DNA of 26,097 nt from JBBTCJ01 sp038043285 (GCA_038043285.1 JBBTCJ010000063.1:1-26097), one strand, 5' to 3'; positions 1 to 7,905 are shown, counted from the stretch's first letter. Translations and numbers: made by a program. The notes: generated by a model not told the origin, from the sequence alone.

Positions 1-4
1 CTCG

Positions 5-580
5 GTGCCGCGACGAATCCAGACGATGGCGGCGGTGTTCGGCGGCGCGGCGGCGCTTTGCGCGGCCTGTTCCCCCACCACGCGCCACCGCGTCCTGTCT
101 TTCTTCTTTGACGGAGTTCCTCAACCCGCCAGCGCCCCGGCGACGTCCGGCGCGGTGACGCCGGAGAGCGCCGCGGCCGTCGAACCCGCCTCGGGGCCCA
201 CGCCGGTGCAGCGGTTTTTCGCCCACACGCCGTATCGCGACAACCGTTGCGGTGGATGTCACGACTTCGAGAGCGGTCAGCTCGTCCGGTCGGTGCAGGA
301 CGGGCTGTGCCTGAACTGTCATTCACCGATCAAGGCGTCGCTGCGCTACGTGCATGGTCCGGTGGCGGTCGACGACTGCACCTCGTGTCACCACTACCAT
401 TACGCGTCGTTTCCCAACCTTCTCCTTCGCAACCCGACGGACACCTGTTTGGAGTGCCATGATCGAGGCGACCTCGGTCCGGGGGATCATCACGCGACGA
501 TCGGCCCGCAGGGTTGCGTGGCGTGCCACCATCCGCACGGCGGCGAGGACCGGTTCTTCCTGAAACGGAGCACGCCTTGA
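5..580 (+). CDS. Pentaheme c-type cytochrome lipoprotein
   Basis: A 191-residue exported multiheme cytochrome. Five CXXCH heme-binding motifs start at Cys82, 102, 125, 148 and 171 (CGGCH, CLNCH, CTSCH, CLECH, CVACH), several followed by His-rich stretches that could supply distal ligands, as in doubled-CXXCH/cytochrome c3-like proteins. The N-terminus has an Arg-Arg n-region, a short Ala-rich hydrophobic core and a Cys at 22 (LCAAC), a weak lipobox. Residues 30-39 (VLSFFFDGVP) recall the segment seen after the lipobox in cytochromes of electron-transfer clusters (recalled, not searched). The GTG at 5 gives the charged n-region; the ATG at 26 is an alternative, and a start upstream of the window cannot be excluded. 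The TGA overlaps the ATG of the beta-barrel gene (TGATG), so the two are probably translationally coupled. Likely periplasmic or outer-membrane-attached electron carrier. Confidence 0.88.
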   Translation: MPRRIQTMAAVFGGAAALCAACSPTTRHRVLSFFFDGVPQPASAPATSGAVTPESAAAVEPASGPTPVQRFFAHTPYRDNRCGGCHDFESGQLVRSVQDGLCLNCHSPIKASLRYVHGPVAVDDCTSCHHYHYASFPNLLLRNPTDTCLECHDRGDLGPGDHHATIGPQGCVACHHPHGGEDRFFLKRSTP

Positions 581-2592
581 TGGCCGCCCGTTGGGATTGG
601 CTGGTCCGCGCGGGGATGATCGCGGTGGGGGCGGCTGCGCTGACCGGCTGCCAAACGGCTCAGCCGGCGCGGACCGGCGGGGTGGAGCCCGTCGACGTCA
701 CCAGCTTCCGTCGCCGTCTGGAGCTGACCGCTCGAACCCGCGACCAGGAGCAGACGTCGAAGATCACGGGAAGCCAAACGCGTTACCAGGAACAGGTGCT
801 CGAGGAGGGCGTTCGCCTCGAAGCGGACGGCTCGGTGTATCATCCCAACCTGATGGAGTTTTCGCTCGCCGGCTTGTTCGGTCTGCTGCAGGAGGATTTC
901 GAGAAGGATTTTGACGGAGAGAAACGCAGCAGCGGCGACGACGGCGACGTCCTCGAATATGACCTCGAGGGGCGGTTCTTGAAAAAGAAGCCCTATCCCG
1001 GAACGGTGTACGCGCGGAGCTACAGGTCGCTGGAACCCAGGCCCTTCCTTTCGAGCATCGAGACCACCACCACCAACTACGGCTTCACCTGGCAGTACGT
1101 CAGCGCCAAGACCCCGACCAATCTGCAATTCAACCACACCGAGGTGCTTCTGGATCCGCTCGACGAGCGCGAAAAACCGGGCGAACAGAAGAACACGTCG
1201 CTGCGGTTTGAGACGCAGTACCGCTTCAGCGAGCAGAACGTCCTTTCTCTGACCTATGACCGCCAGTCGGTGAGCGAACAACCCTTCAACCTGGAGTACG
1301 ATTCCGACGAACTGACGCTCAAGCATCGGCTGGATTTCGGCGAGCGCCGCGAACAGCGATGGGAATCCGAACTGAATTATTTCGATCAACTGGGAACCTT
1401 CGACATTCAGCGCTCGCGCTGGCGGGAGAGCCTGCGGCTGACGCACACGCCGACGCTGCGTTCGTGGTATCAGTTCGAACTTCTCGATCGAACGCAGGGA
1501 TCATTGTCCGGCGTACCGCCCATTCAGGAGACGTCGTCTTTGCTGTCCGGAACCCTGGAGCATCAACTTTACGAAAGTCTGGTCTCGCAGCTTTTTGTCT
1601 TCGGACGGACGCAGCGGTTTGACGACGGACTGACCATCGACCGATGGGGGGTGCAGCCGAGCCTGGACTATCGCAAGAAAAACCGGTGGGGCTTGTTCCT
1701 GGCGGACTATCAATATCGCTTTCAGACGGAGGATCGCCAGGGCGGATCGCGCAACTTCGAGGTGATCGACGAGCGACGGACGTTCCAGGATCCCGAACCG
1801 ATCGTGCTGACCAACACCAACGTGGCGATCAGTTCGATTTTCGTCACCGCGGAAGACAAGACCACCGTGTATCGCTCCGGAGAGGATTACCGCGTGCGGA
1901 TGATCGGCAACCAGATCGAAATCGAGCGCGTTCCGACCGGGCGCATTCTCGACGGTCAGACCGTGCTCCTCGACTACGTGTTCCTGCTTGGCGGGGATTT
2001 CACGCTGGACACGGCGACTCAGAACCTGACGCTGCGACAGAACCTCAAGTTCGGGTTGTCGCCCTACTATCGCCTGCGCTGGCAGGATCAGCAGATTTCT
2101 CCGACCGGGGCGACGGGCGTTCAGCCGGAAAACATCACGGCGAGCATCTTCGGCGCCGAGTTTCAGAAGGACTCGGTAAGGCTTCTGGCCGAGTATGAGG
2201 ACCACGAGTCGAACATCAGTCCGTTCGAGGCGATCAGACTCAGCGGCGACTACACGCGTAAGGTGGGGCGCGGAGGGACGGCGCGGCTCCGTGCCCGCTG
2301 GGTGGACATGGACCGCTTCGAGCCGCGGGACCGCCGCACGAAGTTCCTGACTGTCGAAGGACGCCACCGTCAGCGCATCGGCGATCACTTGACGCTTGAA
2401 GGGGCCGTCCTGTATCGCAACGAGGACGACTCCGTCAGCGGAAGCAACGAGGGGGTGAACGGGAACTTCTCGTTGGAGTGGATCGTCCGCGAGACGGAGC
2501 TGCGGGTGACGTACGAGATTGGGCGGTTTGAGGACGATTTCGCCCGGAACAAAACCCAGACGCTGTTCGTGCAGTTCCGCCGCCGATTCTAG
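580..2592 (+). CDS. Lipid-anchored outer-membrane beta-barrel protein
   Basis: A 670-residue protein that I do not recognise by name but can describe. The N-terminus is a lipoprotein signal with a clean lipobox (ALTGC). From about residue 110 to the end it is a succession of short amphipathic stretches with alternating aromatic/hydrophobic and charged residues separated by polar turns. It ends in Phe (QFRRRF), the usual C-terminal signature of outer-membrane barrels. There are no CXXCH motifs. Its position between multiheme cytochrome genes suggests the porin part of a porin-cytochrome conduit, analogous in role to MtrB/PioB or OmbB; no sequence match to those is claimed. The ATG at 580 is chosen because it overlaps the upstream TGA and yields the lipobox; an in-frame ATG at 514 lies inside the cytochrome gene and would bury the signal peptide. 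A plain structural outer-membrane protein is the alternative. Confidence 0.78.
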   Translation: MAARWDWLVRAGMIAVGAAALTGCQTAQPARTGGVEPVDVTSFRRRLELTARTRDQEQTSKITGSQTRYQEQVLEEGVRLEADGSVYHPNLMEFSLAGLFGLLQEDFEKDFDGEKRSSGDDGDVLEYDLEGRFLKKKPYPGTVYARSYRSLEPRPFLSSIETTTTNYGFTWQYVSAKTPTNLQFNHTEVLLDPLDEREKPGEQKNTSLRFETQYRFSEQNVLSLTYDRQSVSEQPFNLEYDSDELTLKHRLDFGERREQRWESELNYFDQLGTFDIQRSRWRESLRLTHTPTLRSWYQFELLDRTQGSLSGVPPIQETSSLLSGTLEHQLYESLVSQLFVFGRTQRFDDGLTIDRWGVQPSLDYRKKNRWGLFLADYQYRFQTEDRQGGSRNFEVIDERRTFQDPEPIVLTNTNVAISSIFVTAEDKTTVYRSGEDYRVRMIGNQIEIERVPTGRILDGQTVLLDYVFLLGGDFTLDTATQNLTLRQNLKFGLSPYYRLRWQDQQISPTGATGVQPENITASIFGAEFQKDSVRLLAEYEDHESNISPFEAIRLSGDYTRKVGRGGTARLRARWVDMDRFEPRDRRTKFLTVEGRHRQRIGDHLTLEGAVLYRNEDDSVSGSNEGVNGNFSLEWIVRETELRVTYEIGRFEDDFARNKTQTLFVQFRRRF

Positions 2593-2597
2593 GAGAT

Positions 2598-2625
2598 TGC
2601 CAATTGCCAATTGCCGATTGCCGAT
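2598..2625 (+). repeat. Heptanucleotide repeat, 4 units (TGCCRAT)
   Basis: Four head-to-tail 7-mers: TGCCAAT, TGCCAAT, TGCCGAT, TGCCGAT. They begin 3 bases after the AGGAG ribosome-binding site at 2591-2595 and contain the TTG used as start of the propeller gene. The units are of the same type as the longer array at 9122-9191, so this is a dispersed repeat family, not chance. Confidence 0.85.
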
Positions 2626-3731
2626 TGAGGAACGGTACAGGTCGTCGGGGGGAGCCCGACACGCCGCCAGCTTTGCGGCGGCGCAACCGCGGCGCGTTCG
2701 TTGCGCTCGGGATGCTGACCGCCTGGGGTGGATGCACTGGACCGACCAAGCCCGTCTTTGATCCGCCGTCGACGACGATCGCCTGGCCGGCGCCGCCGGC
2801 GCCGCCGCGGATTCGCTACGTCGGCGAGCTGCGCACGTCGGCCGATCTGAAGGCTCGACCGAGCGCGGCGGAGGTGTTCGGGACGGTGTTTGCCGGTCGC
2901 AAGCCGCCGCAACCCTTGTACGGTCCGCGAGCGGTGCTTTGCACGCCGGACGCCTCGCGCGTCTGGATCGCCGATCCCGGGGGAAGGTGTCTGCACCTGT
3001 TCGACCTGGTTGGGAGGAAGTATCGAAAGGTCTCCCACGCGGGCGGTCAACCTTTCCTGACGCCGGTCGCCTTGACCCTTGGCCCGGACGACTCGTTCTA
3101 CTTGGCCGATTCGGAGCGAACGGCCATCGATCGACTCTCGACGACCGATGGGCGACTCCTGGAATCGCTTCGTCTTCCGGACGAACTGCATCGACCGGCG
3201 GCTTTGCACTATGACGCGCCGTCCGATGAACTGTTCGTCGTCGACGTGGTCGGTCACGACGTGAAGGTGCTTGCGCGCGATGGAACGCTGAAGCGCATCC
3301 TGGGGCGTCGCGGCGAGAAGCCCGGCGAGTTCAACTTCCCTTCCGCGATCGCCGCAAGCGATGACCGCCTGTTGATCGCCGACACCGGCAACCATCGCGT
3401 CCAAGCCATCACCAGGATGGGCGAGCCGATCGTCGCGTTGGGTCGCGCCGGCGACGCTCCGGGAGACCTTGCCCTGCCCAAGGGGGTAGCTGTCGATGCG
3501 GACGGCCACGTGTACGTCGTGGACGGGCGATTCGAAAACGTGCAGATTTTCGACCCGCAGGGTCGATTGCTGCTGTTCTTCGGTGAAGAGGGCGGCGCCC
3601 CCGGGCAGTTCTGGCTGCCGGGGGGAATCTTCATCGAGCCATCGGGGCGAATTTGGATCTGCGACTCGTACAATCGTCGCTTGCAGGTGTTCCAATATGT
3701 CAACGACCAACAAGCTCAAGTGGATCGCTAA
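2604..3731 (+). CDS. NHL-repeat / six-bladed beta-propeller lipoprotein
   Basis: A 375-residue protein. An Arg-rich n-region (about 25-29) and a hydrophobic stretch (30-41) lead to Cys44 in WGGC, an unusual but plausible lipobox. The mature part opens with a Pro-rich segment and IRYVGEL (about 62-76). Propeller blades follow from about 100 to 370, with NHL hallmarks such as GEKPGEFNFP, IADTGNHRVQ, VVDGRFENVQIF and CDSYNRRLQVF. NHL propellers are usually protein-binding scaffolds, and such lipoproteins recur beside multiheme cytochromes in metal-reducing bacteria (recalled). It lies 11 bp after the barrel gene and overlaps the next cytochrome gene. The TTG at 2604 has AGGAG 8 bases upstream, but residues 2-9 are then encoded by the heptad repeat; a TTG at 2673 would give a tidier signal peptide without a good ribosome-binding site. 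The protein fold is confident, the start is not. Confidence 0.85.
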   Translation: MPIADCRLRNGTGRRGEPDTPPALRRRNRGAFVALGMLTAWGGCTGPTKPVFDPPSTTIAWPAPPAPPRIRYVGELRTSADLKARPSAAEVFGTVFAGRKPPQPLYGPRAVLCTPDASRVWIADPGGRCLHLFDLVGRKYRKVSHAGGQPFLTPVALTLGPDDSFYLADSERTAIDRLSTTDGRLLESLRLPDELHRPAALHYDAPSDELFVVDVVGHDVKVLARDGTLKRILGRRGEKPGEFNFPSAIAASDDRLLIADTGNHRVQAITRMGEPIVALGRAGDAPGDLALPKGVAVDADGHVYVVDGRFENVQIFDPQGRLLLFFGEEGGAPGQFWLPGGIFIEPSGRIWICDSYNRRLQVFQYVNDQQAQVDR

Positions 3732-5490
3732 GCGACCGCTGTCCGACGTCGGTGATCAGGCGCGACCGCTCCCCGCAGCGGCGGCGTCGCGCGCGGGGCG
3801 GCGGCTCGCCCTTCTGGTCACGGTTGTCGGTGGGTTCACGGCACAGGCCCAGGATCGCGTCAGTCAGACGGTGCACAACCTGTCCGCATCGGGTCCGGGA
3901 ACGGTTCGGGCCGAGAGTGAGTCGCAGGTCTGCATCTTCTGCCACGCCCCGCACAACACCGGCGGCATGCGCCCCCTGTGGAACCGCGACCTTTCGATCT
4001 CCAGCTATCAGATCTATCAATCCTCGACGCTCAACGCCCTACCCGGACAACCGACCGGATCCAGCAAGCTTTGTCTGAGTTGCCATGACGGCACGCTGGC
4101 GCTGGGCAGTGTCCTGAGTCGCGCGGACCGCATCCGCATGATCGGTGGAGACTTCCTGCCCGCGGGATTGACCAACCTCGGTACCGATCTGTCCGACGAC
4201 CATCCGATCAGCTTCGCCTACACCGCGGGCGTGGCGGCCTCGGATCGGCAACTGGTGACGCCCTCCGCCCTTCCCGCGGAAGTTCACCTGGACGCCAACT
4301 CGCAGTTGCAGTGCACCTCGTGTCACGACCCGCACCACGATCGAAACGGGAAGTTCCTGGTGATGCGGCGGGAGTTTGGAACGCTGTGCAGCGCTTGTCA
4401 TGCCATGGACGGCTGGTCCGGGTGCGCGCATCGAACCTCGGGGGCCGCGGTCTCCTCCTCGGCGGCGACGGATTGGCCCTTCACGACCGTGGCCGAGAAC
4501 GCCTGTCGAAGCTGCCATCGCTCGCACGCCGCCGGCGGCCACGAACGACTATTGATCTTCGAGAACGAAGAGGACAATTGCCTAAGCTGCCACGACGGGC
4601 AGTCCGCACGGACGAACCTCCGCGCCGAGATCGACAAGCCCTCGGTCCATGACCCGCAGCGCTACGTGAGAATTCACGATCCCGTCGAGGCGAACGCCGC
4701 CGTGAACCCGCACGTGGAATGCGCCGACTGCCACAACGGACACGCCGTCGCCCCCCAGCCGCCCGCGACCGGATACATTCCCATCGGGGCGACGTTGTCG
4801 AAGATGCCGGGCGTGAGCATCGCCGGCGCCCGGGTGCCGACCGCAAGCTATGAATACGAGGTTTGTTTCCGCTGCCACGGCGACGGCGCGGTGCCGGTCA
4901 TGGGGCGGATCCAAAGACAGTCCAACACCGCCAACCTGCGGTTGAAGCTCACCTCCGGCAATCCGAGCTACCACCCGATCGCCCAGGCTTCCCGCAGCGA
5001 CGGATCACCGAGCCTCGTTCCCGGAATGCCGGTCGGTTCCATGATCCGCTGCACCGACTGTCACAGCAACGACAACGGCCCCGGCGCGGGGGGCAACGGT
5101 CCGAGCGGGCCGCATGGGTCGAACTTCGACTTCCTACTTGAACGCAACTACACGGTGATCGACAACACCCCCGAATCGACCTACGAGTACGCGCTGTGCT
5201 ACAAGTGTCACCTGCGCTCGAGCATTCTGGGCGACCAGAGCTTCAAGGAACATCGCAAGCACATCGTCGAGGAGCGTTCGCCCTGCTCCGCGTGCCATGA
5301 CCCGCACGGGGTAAGCAGCACCCTGCCGACGACCTCGCAGCATACGCGCTTGATCAATTTCGATACGACGATCGTTCGTCCGAATCCATCGAACGGGCGG
5401 TTGGAGTTCAAAGACCTGGGCCGCTTTGCGGGAAGTTGCACGCTCACTTGTCACGGTGAGCGGCACAACGACGAACGCTACGGCAATTGA
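3697..5490 (+). CDS. Exported dodecaheme-type c cytochrome (11 CXXCH + 1 CX3CH)
   Basis: A 597-residue multiheme cytochrome of the doubled-CXXCH type. Canonical motifs start at Cys79, 126, 206, 231, 270, 295, 342, 390, 452, 501 and 530. A twelfth site at Cys581 reads CTLTCH, with three residues between the cysteines. Many extra His (for example in HAPHN, HDPHH, HNGH, HDPHG) can be axial ligands. A Sec signal peptide is visible as RAGRR, a hydrophobic core, then AQA at 49-51, with no lipobox. The N-terminal extension before it is long (about 35 residues), so the true start could be later. The ATG at 3697 overlaps the propeller gene by 35 bases, implying coupling. The end of the gene is 6 bases from the convergent lipoprotein gene. 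Likely role: terminal periplasmic or extracellular electron carrier working with the barrel and the pentaheme protein. Confidence 0.92.
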   Translation: MSTTNKLKWIAKRPLSDVGDQARPLPAAAASRAGRRLALLVTVVGGFTAQAQDRVSQTVHNLSASGPGTVRAESESQVCIFCHAPHNTGGMRPLWNRDLSISSYQIYQSSTLNALPGQPTGSSKLCLSCHDGTLALGSVLSRADRIRMIGGDFLPAGLTNLGTDLSDDHPISFAYTAGVAASDRQLVTPSALPAEVHLDANSQLQCTSCHDPHHDRNGKFLVMRREFGTLCSACHAMDGWSGCAHRTSGAAVSSSAATDWPFTTVAENACRSCHRSHAAGGHERLLIFENEEDNCLSCHDGQSARTNLRAEIDKPSVHDPQRYVRIHDPVEANAAVNPHVECADCHNGHAVAPQPPATGYIPIGATLSKMPGVSIAGARVPTASYEYEVCFRCHGDGAVPVMGRIQRQSNTANLRLKLTSGNPSYHPIAQASRSDGSPSLVPGMPVGSMIRCTDCHSNDNGPGAGGNGPSGPHGSNFDFLLERNYTVIDNTPESTYEYALCYKCHLRSSILGDQSFKEHRKHIVEERSPCSACHDPHGVSSTLPTTSQHTRLINFDTTIVRPNPSNGRLEFKDLGRFAGSCTLTCHGERHNDERYGN

Positions 5491-5496
5491 GCCGGA

Positions 5497-5703
5497 TCAC
5501 GGTCCGTTGGCCGCGCCCTGATCGTTGCCAAGTAGCGCCTCGGCGATCGAGGCGGAGTCGAACAGCGACAGGACGAATTGGGATGTTCCCTGGAACACGG
5601 CCTGGTGAAGATGTCCCTGGCACCCCACGAATAGGGAGCCACCGGACAACAGCATCGACATGGCCAGGCGCCAGCGGTTCGCACGCGACGAGGAACGCAT
5701 CAT
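5497..5703 (-). CDS. Small lipoprotein, unknown function
   Basis: A 68-residue product. It has a basic N-terminus, a hydrophobic segment and a clear lipobox (LFVGC, Cys28), followed by a mature part of only about 40 residues rich in Gln, Phe and Ser (HQAVFQGTSQFVLSLF). I do not recognise it. The reading frame continues upstream to 5787, but that extension has no signal-like character. Two adjacent ATG codons at 5703 and 5700 place the start right before the signal sequence; the ribosome-binding site is weak (GAGAG about 9 bases upstream). It lies downstream of two larger lipoprotein genes on the same strand and converges on the cytochrome operon with 6 bases between stops. Confidence 0.6.
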   Translation of the reverse strand: MMRSSSRANRWRLAMSMLLSGGSLFVGCQGHLHQAVFQGTSQFVLSLFDSASIAEALLGNDQGAANGP

Positions 5704-5870
5704 CCTTGGAATCTCTCGAAATGCGCGACGGGTTGCACTCGACCTCGGACCTTCTCGCCGATCGCCTCGGCCGCGCCACCGACGCAATGCCGGCGAGAGA
5801 GGATTCCTCTACGACTCGGTTTTAACTTTCAGGGCGAAGCTTCTCAACCCGGGCCTCCTGCCGGCGGAAT

Positions 5871-5890
5871 CACGGGCTGGAAGCCTGTGC
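5871..5890 (+). repeat. Short hairpin element
   Basis: Near-perfect hairpin CACGGGCT-GGA-AGCCTGTG (8 pairs, one G-T) in the 226-bp spacer between two lipoprotein genes. Elements of this look recur in intergenic DNA of planctomycetes and acidobacteria as I recall. No T-tract follows on either strand, so a terminator role is not clear. Confidence 0.5.
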
Positions 5891-5929
5891 TGCACAATCT
5901 TGAGAGAGTCACCCGTCACGGCGCCGGCG

Positions 5930-6592
5930 TCACGGAGTCTCGCGCACCTGCTGCTGGAGAAACGCGGCGTAATTCGCGAACGTATCGGGTCCGGAGAAGA
6001 TCGACGGCTGCTCCGATCCGGGCAACAGGAACGTCCGCACGCGCACCCCGCCCGGGGTGCCGGTGCTGCGAAACGCGCGGAAGATGATGGTGTCGCCGCA
6101 GTTGAAGTTCGAAGCCGACAGCAGCAGCGCGTTGACGCCTTCCAAGTCGACCGCGACGCCGCCCGCGCCGCCAGCGCCCTCGCCGCCGACGGCCACCTGC
6201 TCGACGCCCACCGAGGTCACCGGAGACTCATTGCACGGGAACAACACGCCCATGTCCCGGGCCAGTCCGGTCGCGCCGGTCAGCAGGCGGGCAATCTCCC
6301 GCTCGGTCTTGGTGATGTAGATTCCTTGATCGTCAACCTGGAAGTTTCCTTGCTCGTCGCGGACCAAAACCTCCCGTTCGATGGCCACGACAAACTCCAC
6401 GTTTTGAGCGGTGTCGTTCAGCCCGCGCACCAGGACGAAGGCCGCCCCCGGTCCCGGAGTCACGGGAAACTCGCCGCCGACCAGCGTATTGACGAACGCG
6501 GGATTGAAAAATCCTTGCCCGCCGCACCCGGCGGCGAACAACCCGCACACCAGGGCAAGCCGTCGAATCGTTTGGAACCGCAAACCTTCCAT
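5930..6592 (-). CDS. FNPAF-type lipoprotein A, unknown function
   Basis: A 220-residue lipoprotein with signal MEGLRF..RRLALVCGLFAAGC, Cys23 being the lipidated residue. Directly after it comes GGQGFFNPAFVNTLVGG, then a Pro/Gly-rich stretch and a beta-rich body (AAFVLVRGLNDTAQNVEF). Two internal Cys (in FPCNES and FNCGD) could form a disulfide. The same FNPAF start and the following Pro/Gly-then-FVLV pattern occur in the next upstream gene, so the two are paralogs. ATG at 6592 is preferred over GTG at 6595 because AAGGA sits 8 bases upstream of it. Function is unknown; it is probably a periplasm-facing or surface lipoprotein with an immunoglobulin-like or similar beta fold. Confidence 0.75.
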   Translation of the reverse strand: MEGLRFQTIRRLALVCGLFAAGCGGQGFFNPAFVNTLVGGEFPVTPGPGAAFVLVRGLNDTAQNVEFVVAIEREVLVRDEQGNFQVDDQGIYITKTEREIARLLTGATGLARDMGVLFPCNESPVTSVGVEQVAVGGEGAGGAGGVAVDLEGVNALLLSASNFNCGDTIIFRAFRSTGTPGGVRVRTFLLPGSEQPSIFSGPDTFANYAAFLQQQVRETP

Positions 6593-6661
6593 CACATCAG
6601 TCCTTGACTTTGCGTCTCATGGCCGACACCGTCGCCATTCCCAGCGACGGTCGAGCGGTCT

Positions 6662-7513
6662 CTATCGAACCAGCACCTCAAACTCGAAGCGACCGCCGAT
6701 CGAATTGAGCGTCAGCTGATCGTTTTGGTCATAGCTGGGATCCGCGTTGTTGGGCACGGCGTCCAGGAACGGCACCGCCGGGGATCCGTTCATGGTGATC
6801 GCCACCACCGACCCGCAGATGACGTTATCCGTCGGGACGACGGTGTCGCGCACGCCGATGTTACGACGGGTGAGAACGTTGCCGTCGTCGTCCACCTCGT
6901 CGGGCAGCAGCGCCCGGAACTGCGGGACCGAACGCGTGCGCGGCTGAAACACCGTGGAGACGGTTCCGCCCTGCTCGATCTCCACCAGCTCCCACGCGGT
7001 CAGCTCCACGGGAATGAACACGTCGACCGTGGTTCCCGGTTCGATCTCTACCGAGGCGACGTCGCACTGAGCGACCACGTTGGTCAGATCGTTTTGGTTC
7101 AGGTCGGGGACCGCCGCGGCATTGAAAGCCGGATCCACGAACTCGCGGCTTCCGTCCACCAATTCAACGACCTGGGTCGTTCCGTCGACGTAGGTGATCC
7201 GCACCCGCATCCGCACCCGCGGGCGCAGGTCGCGAATCTGGACGGCCGTCAGCGGGATCTTCGGGGCTAGGTAGCTGATCAACCGTTCGTCGACCGTGGT
7301 CTTGTTCACCAGGGCGATGACCACGTGGCCCGGGGCGTTGGGGATCGTTCCCAAGGAAGGGGCCTGCCCGCCGGACACCACCTCCAAAAACGCGGGGTTA
7401 AACGCCTGGCACCCGGCGCAGCCCAGCAAGACGGCCGACATCATAAGCCCGCAGAGTCGATGAGGACCACCGGAGCGGAACGCAAGGCGGATCGAACTTG
7501 AGTTATCGGTCAC
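6662..7513 (-). CDS. FNPAF-type lipoprotein B, unknown function
   Basis: A 283-residue lipoprotein, first gene of the - strand lipoprotein run. The signal ends MSAVLLGCAGC and is followed at once by QAFNPAFLEVVSGGQAPS, matching the neighbour paralog. The body is beta-rich with acidic turns (VRMRVRITYVDGTTQVVELV, VDVFIPVELTAWELVEI) and two widely spaced Cys (AQCDVAS, VICGSVV) comparable to those of the paralog. The GTG at 7513 is chosen because GAGG lies 8 bases upstream; an in-frame ATG at 7531 lacks a ribosome-binding site, and the frame stays open to 7726 without coding character. About 70 bp separate it from the paralog, so the lipoprotein genes may be co-transcribed. No function is assigned. 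Confidence 0.72.
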   Translation of the reverse strand: MTDNSSSIRLAFRSGGPHRLCGLMMSAVLLGCAGCQAFNPAFLEVVSGGQAPSLGTIPNAPGHVVIALVNKTTVDERLISYLAPKIPLTAVQIRDLRPRVRMRVRITYVDGTTQVVELVDGSREFVDPAFNAAAVPDLNQNDLTNVVAQCDVASVEIEPGTTVDVFIPVELTAWELVEIEQGGTVSTVFQPRTRSVPQFRALLPDEVDDDGNVLTRRNIGVRDTVVPTDNVICGSVVAITMNGSPAVPFLDAVPNNADPSYDQNDQLTLNSIGGRFEFEVLVR

Positions 7514-7607
7514 TGTGAAAACCTCGTGCATGGACACAATTCGGGTACGTCGCCACGCGGCGGCCACCGTGCGCCGGCGACGCTCGTCGGGCGAGCCGTA
7601 CTCTACT

Positions 7608-7635
7608 AGTATCGCACCGGGCCATGTCCAGTCAA
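7608..7635 (-). promoter_or_regulatory. Candidate sigma70-type promoter for the lipoprotein run
   Basis: On the - strand TTGACT (7635-7630) and GATACT (7613-7608) are separated by 16 bases. The predicted transcript would start near 7601, about 90 bases upstream of the GTG at 7513. Sequence match only. Confidence 0.4.
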
Positions 7636-7687
7636 GCCGACCGGAAACCGCGGCAGGGCCGTTCAATTCTTGCCTGAGAGCGAGGGT

Positions 7688-7716
7688 GGGTGCCACTCGC
7701 GGCTTGCCCGCCAGCG
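7688..7716 (+). repeat. Dispersed 29-base palindromic element, copy 1
   Basis: Matches the reverse complement of 24329-24357 at 26 of 29 bases. The core reads GGGTGCCACT..GGCTTG..CCGCCAG. The stem of this copy is imperfect (two mismatches), whereas the other copy has a perfect 9-bp stem. Confidence 0.75.
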
Positions 7717-7759
7717 CGGGAGTCACATAGGGCGGATTTGACCCGCCGCCGATCTTCGT

Positions 7760-7776
7760 GTCGGGCAGAGCCTGAC
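7760..7776 (+). repeat. Short hairpin
   Basis: GTCGGGC-AGA-GCCTGAC, seven pairs including one G-T, in the repeat-rich spacer. Probably another small dispersed element; only one copy was seen here. Confidence 0.4.
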
Positions 7777-7805
7777 CTGCCTCGCTGCAAAGAAATGGTC
7801 GCCAC

Positions 7806-7823
7806 CCTTTGCTAACGCAAAGG
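7806..7823 (+). repeat. Short perfect hairpin
   Basis: CCTTTGC-TAAC-GCAAAGG, seven perfect pairs, flanked by GCCAC before and GGGCCACCC after. No T-tract follows, so it is called a repeat element and not a terminator. Confidence 0.45.
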
Positions 7824-7884
7824 ATGGGCCACCCGACCGATCAACTTCTCGAAGGCGAACGGCATGGATCGGATCATACCGGCA

Positions 7885-7905
7885 GAGAGGAGGGAGTAGA
7901 AAGGA
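7885..7905 (-). repeat. Purine heptad tract (3 units), arm of an inverted pair
   Basis: Three 7-mers, GAGAGGA, GGGAGTA and GAAAGGA. They resemble the complement of the pyrimidine heptads at 7959-8000, so the two tracts face each other across about 53 bases. Confidence 0.5.

Noticed and set aside
490..3719. Long - strand open frames (490-1446, 1501-2610, 2589-3719) opposite the cytochrome operon
   Set aside because: They lie antisense to genes with clear motifs, show no signal, domain or ribosome-binding site, and are typical of high-GC shadow frames.
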